From Ascidiaceihabitans sp029251465 (lineage in GTDB: Bacteria; Pseudomonadota; Alphaproteobacteria; Rhodobacterales; Rhodobacteraceae), in assembly GCF_042932805.1 (NCBI RefSeq), contig NZ_CP170633.1:372001-436000 (forward strand): a stretch of 64,000 bases of DNA, read 5' to 3'. Positions 60,965 to 64,000 of this stretch are shown one piece after another. Within the stretch, counting starts at the first letter, position 1. The number at the start of each line of letters is the position of its first letter. The position numbers and the translations under genes are program-made. A model generated the notes under the pieces. The model was not told where the DNA came from, searched no databases, and saw nothing but the letters and a program-made list of their open reading frames with translations.

Positions 60965-61858
60965 ATGCAGCGCAACCAACTCAGCGACATGTCAATCTTT
61001 GTCGAGGTCGCGCGGGCCAACGGATTTCGCGCAGCGGCAGACAATCTGAAACTGGGGGCAGGGTCGGTAAGTGAGGCCGTACAACGGTTCGAAGACCGAT
61101 TGGGTGTGCGATTGTTCGACCGCACCACGCGCAAGATTGCCCTGACGGCGATTGGTCAAAAACTGTACGACCGCAGCCTGCCAGCGATCCAAGATCTTGA
61201 AAATGCCGTGCGTGATCTAAACGAAACCCGAGGCACGATCAGCGGCACGCTAAAGCTAAGCGCCCCGCGCAGCAGCGGTCCGTTTTTTCTGGACAAGCTG
61301 CTGTGTGAATACGCCGCCAAATACCCCGCTGTCGAAATCGAGATTATTTACGATGACCGCAAAGTTGATCTGGTGACCTCTGGTGTTGACGCTGCTGTTC
61401 GCTTTGAGCACCTGTTGGAAAAAGACACTCATGCAGCGCCTATCGGGCCGGATCAAAAGATCTGCATTGTCGCGGCCCCTACGTACCTAGAGCGCAAAGG
61501 CGTGCCGCAATCCCCGGATGAATTGGTGAATTACGACGGCATATTTTTTGCCTTTGGTGATGCCAGTCAGGTGGTGCCCTGGAGCTTTCAGGGAGCAGAA
61601 GGCCCATATTCAGTCAGACCGATACGCCGGATTGTGGTCAACGACATCAACGCCATGTTGCAATATGCGCGGGCAGGGATGGGCCTGGCCTACACGTATG
61701 CTGAATCAGCAGAACCGTTTACGAAAGTCGGCGACCTGATAACTGTTCTGGACGGACAAATCCCAAACCAGCCGCGCCATACGATCAATTACCTAAGCAA
61801 ACGGCACATGCCGCCGCGGCTGCGTGCGTTTATCGATCTGGCAAAGCGGATGACTTAG
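60965..61858 (+). CDS. LysR-family regulator
   Basis: A 297-residue LysR protein: LSDMSIFVEVARANGFRAAA, LKLGAGSVSEAVQRFEDRLG, LFDRTTRKIALTAIG, and an effector domain from ~90 (ISGTLKLSAPRSSGPFFLDK). It is divergent from the PNPOx gene; a GTTCG/CGAAC dyad (60912-60916, 60938-60942) in the 103-bp spacer is a possible binding site. Confidence 0.88.
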   Translation: MQRNQLSDMSIFVEVARANGFRAAADNLKLGAGSVSEAVQRFEDRLGVRLFDRTTRKIALTAIGQKLYDRSLPAIQDLENAVRDLNETRGTISGTLKLSAPRSSGPFFLDKLLCEYAAKYPAVEIEIIYDDRKVDLVTSGVDAAVRFEHLLEKDTHAAPIGPDQKICIVAAPTYLERKGVPQSPDELVNYDGIFFAFGDASQVVPWSFQGAEGPYSVRPIRRIVVNDINAMLQYARAGMGLAYTYAESAEPFTKVGDLITVLDGQIPNQPRHTINYLSKRHMPPRLRAFIDLAKRMT

Positions 61859-61931
61859 GAGATCTTCTGGCCAGCAATCTTGCGACTGACGTTGAATACG
61901 GAATGCGACATTTATTGCGCAATCGAATTGG

Positions 61932-63290
61932 CTACTGCTCTGGCATGACTTGCCATCCGCGACCCGCTGCGATCTGCAACGTGATCCACGTATTGGCTAA
62001 ATCTTGGACCGAGGCGGCAAGCGACAATTGGGCGTCGGCATTGGAACGCTCGGCGTCCAATAGATCCAACAGAGAAATTGTTCCGGCCTGATAGGTCGAT
62101 GTCGACAGTTCAAGCACGCGATTGTAGGAACCGACAGCCGCGCGGCGGGCTTCGGTTTCGCGTTGCAAGCGCAGGTAACCGGTCTGCGCGGTCTGTACCT
62201 CTTGGATCGCGGTTAGAACGGTGCTGCGCCACGTCAATTCTGCTTGTTTTGCGACCGATATTTGCTGATCTCGAACTGCGCGCAACGCGGTTTGGTTCAG
62301 GATGGGCAAGGACAGCGTCGGGCCAAAGCTCCAGCTTGATGGATCAGAGGCCGTCACCGAGCCGTCCAGATCTAGCGAGGGGTACAAATCGGCGGTTGCC
62401 ACCCCGACGGCGGCAGTGGCGGCGGCGAGATCGCGTTCTGCTGAAATCACATCCGGCCGATTGCGCAGAACGTCGGCAGGAACACCCGCAGCCGCGCTGC
62501 CCTTTGGTCGTGGCTGTGGTGAGCCGCGTTCTAACGCCTTGGTAATCGGGCCCGCAGGTTCGCCCAAGAGGGTCGCAATCCCGTAGGTGGCCGCATAAAA
62601 TCCAGTCTCCAGGGCGGGCAAATTGGCCAGTGCCTCGTTCAGCAGCGCCTCAGCGTTTGCATAATCCAGCTCTGACACAACGCCCAATTCCTGTTGCTGA
62701 CGTGTCAGCGTTACGGTTTCGCGTCGTGTTGCAATGCTTTGGCGGGTCAGCGCGATGGCCTCTTGGTAATAACGAGCATCGATGTAGTTGCCGACCAGTG
62801 ACGCGAGCAGTGCCAATTGTGCCGTGCCCACATCTGAAACTGCGCCGTCCAATTCGGCCGCGGCCTGTTCTTGATCACGGCGCGCACCACCAAAGATGTC
62901 AAAGACATAGTTTGCTGCCAAAGTTCCGCTGTTGGCCGTCGATGAACTGTTGCTGCCTGTTCCGCTCTTGGTTGATGACACCGACCCGGTGCCGCTGACT
63001 TGCGAGGCCTGTCCCGTGGCGCGCAATGCGGCGGCGGCCTGATTGATCCGTTCGTTTGCGGTGCGCACATCCAGGTTTTGTGCCCGACCACGCGCCACCA
63101 GTTGATTAAGCTGGCTATCGCCGAAATTCAGCCACCACTGATCGGCGGCCATTTGACCTTTGCTGAGCGCGTCACCATCGACAAACCGCACTGGCGTGTC
63201 GATGGCAGGCGTTTGATAATCCGGGCCGACGGCGGCGCACCCTGTCATGAGCAGCGTCAGGATCAGGGCCGTGGATGTGGCGTTTTTCAA
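61932..63290 (-). CDS. RND efflux outer membrane lipoprotein (OprM/NodT family)
   Basis: A 452-residue TolC-like outer membrane factor with a lipobox (LMTGC, Cys at 18) and two TolC repeats (ANERINQAAAALRATGQASQ, ADVLRNRPDVISAERDLAAA, DLYPSLDLDGSVTAS). Starts at TTG 63290 with AAGAGG six bases before; no better ATG fits. Pairs with the RND gene just upstream. The membrane fusion protein is not in the window. Confidence 0.9.
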   Translation of the reverse strand: MKNATSTALILTLLMTGCAAVGPDYQTPAIDTPVRFVDGDALSKGQMAADQWWLNFGDSQLNQLVARGRAQNLDVRTANERINQAAAALRATGQASQVSGTGSVSSTKSGTGSNSSSTANSGTLAANYVFDIFGGARRDQEQAAAELDGAVSDVGTAQLALLASLVGNYIDARYYQEAIALTRQSIATRRETVTLTRQQQELGVVSELDYANAEALLNEALANLPALETGFYAATYGIATLLGEPAGPITKALERGSPQPRPKGSAAAGVPADVLRNRPDVISAERDLAAATAAVGVATADLYPSLDLDGSVTASDPSSWSFGPTLSLPILNQTALRAVRDQQISVAKQAELTWRSTVLTAIQEVQTAQTGYLRLQRETEARRAAVGSYNRVLELSTSTYQAGTISLLDLLDAERSNADAQLSLAASVQDLANTWITLQIAAGRGWQVMPEQ

Positions 63291-63339
63291 ACTGTAACCT
63301 CTTGTACAAACATGGTGGGTAGATGTGTTGGTGATCAGA

Positions 63340-64000
63340 TCAAGCTGCCAATTCAGCCTCTAATTTTTGCATTTCTTCGGCTTGTGGATTGGAAAATCCA
63401 GCGAGTAATTTGTACACAACCGGTGTCACAAACAGTGTCGCGATGGTCGCAAGACCCAAGCCCCCGACGATCACCCAACCTAGCGAGACACGCGCCTCAG
63501 CGCCCGCGCCAGTGGACAGAACCAGCGGCACGCCGCCCAGCACCGTGGACACCATCGTCATCATGACCGGACGCAGCCGTCGCAATGCGGCCTGTTCTGC
63601 AGCGTCGCTGACCGACATCCCTTGGTCGCGCAACTGGTTGGCAAATTCGACAATCAGGATGCCGTTTTTGGCCATGATCCCGACCAGCAGCACCAGACCG
63701 ATCTGGCTGTAGACATTCAGGCTGATGCCGGTGAACGCCAATGCAAAAACCGCGCATGCGAGCCCAAGCGGGACTGTCCCCACAATGATCAAACTGCTTA
63801 GGAAGCTTTCGAATTGGGCGGCCAGAACCAGTATGACGATCACGATGGCAAAGCCAAACACGATGCCAAGGCCGCTGGATGTTTCATCCAAAGTTGCCGC
63901 TTCTGACAAGGGGATTACCCCGGAACCCGGCGGCAAAAGCGGGGCCGCCGCAGCTTGCAATCGTTCGATCCCATCACGCAAAGCCAGCGTGTCTGACAGC
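63340..64000 (-). CDS. RND efflux transporter permease, C-terminal part (truncated by window end)
   Basis: The last ~220 residues of an AcrB/HAE1-type inner-membrane pump; the reading frame is open to the window edge. Visible: FGFAIVIVILVLAAQFESFL, the helix-to-loop GIMAKNGILIVEFANQL, LRRLRPVMMTMVSTVLGGVP and the final ATLFVTPVVYKLLAGF. It exports drugs or metabolites with the outer membrane factor, 49 bp downstream. Confidence 0.93.
   Translation of the reverse strand, partial: LSDTLALRDGIERLQAAAAPLLPPGSGVIPLSEAATLDETSSGLGIVFGFAIVIVILVLAAQFESFLSSLIIVGTVPLGLACAVFALAFTGISLNVYSQIGLVLLVGIMAKNGILIVEFANQLRDQGMSVSDAAEQAALRRLRPVMMTMVSTVLGGVPLVLSTGAGAEARVSLGWVIVGGLGLATIATLFVTPVVYKLLAGFSNPQAEEMQKLEAELAA

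Noticed and set aside
1..64000. CRISPR arrays, insertion sequences and prophage
   Set aside because: No regularly spaced repeats, transposase, integrase or phage structural genes were seen anywhere in the window.

Overview
The window reads as a chromosomal segment of a marine alphaproteobacterium, most likely a member of the Roseobacter group (Rhodobacterales). This rests on family recognition and GC-rich codon use: a PutA with a divergent PutR, a gcdH with a divergent LysR gene, a cluster of acyl-CoA dehydrogenases with twin MerR genes, a form II CoxL-like subunit and a Hint-domain protein. No species can be named from the sequence alone. Coding density is high, ATGA overlaps are common, and I see no integrase, transposase, prophage or CRISPR array.

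Layout. 0.1-4.8 kb: a VOC-bicupin protein and a pyrimidine nucleoside salvage operon (cdd-deoA-deoB-upp). 4.9-12.4 kb: a SPOR-domain exported protein, a membrane protein with a degenerate M48-like domain, an acyl-CoA synthetase, a DMT transporter, a sulfotransferase, a degenerate Hint protein and a 2OG-Fe(II) oxygenase. 12.5-21.8 kb: a leftward fatty acid beta-oxidation block (fadB-type, thiolase, two acyl-CoA dehydrogenases, GST, a Cys-tailed YidD-like protein, a 70-residue protein and two MerR regulators). 21.9-29.5 kb: two hotdog thioesterases, a MATE transporter, pyrD with two small DUF genes, a periplasmic 5'-nucleotidase, a GNAT, an SRAP protein and a cupredoxin-like protein. 29.6-36.6 kb: glutaryl-CoA dehydrogenase with its divergent LysR, an HD-domain protein, an orphan CoxL-like subunit, a DUF2235 hydrolase and a thioesterase. 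36.6-43.2 kb: metF/metR, cysK, an oxidoreductase, an IMPase, a cupin, a GFA protein and a rhomboid. 43.2-47.9 kb: putA/putR, a TPR protein and tRNA-Leu(UAA). 48.2-51.1 kb: a G8/CEMIP-like surface protein gene broken by five single-base indels. 51.2-59.0 kb: a compact cluster joining a polyamine-type ABC importer to a yeast-type cytosine deaminase homologue, a NodB-family deacetylase, a LysR regulator, a BtpA/SgcQ-family TIM barrel and a phosphoribosyltransferase. 59.1-64 kb: two SnoaL-like proteins, a PNPOx-family protein, a LysR gene and an RND efflux pair cut off by the window end.

The two parts most worth following up are the 51-59 kb cluster, which looks like an importer with enzymes for a nucleobase-related or N-glycosidic compound of unknown identity, and the 48-51 kb G8 gene, where five frameshifts leave an otherwise stop-free frame and four of them lie in short G or C runs. 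The window also has several clean candidate regulatory sites: a near-consensus MetR box between metF and metR, a perfect 12-bp palindrome between putA and putR, three tandem 11-bp repeats before the Hint gene, and a 10-bp-stem hairpin between the solute-binding protein and permease genes.
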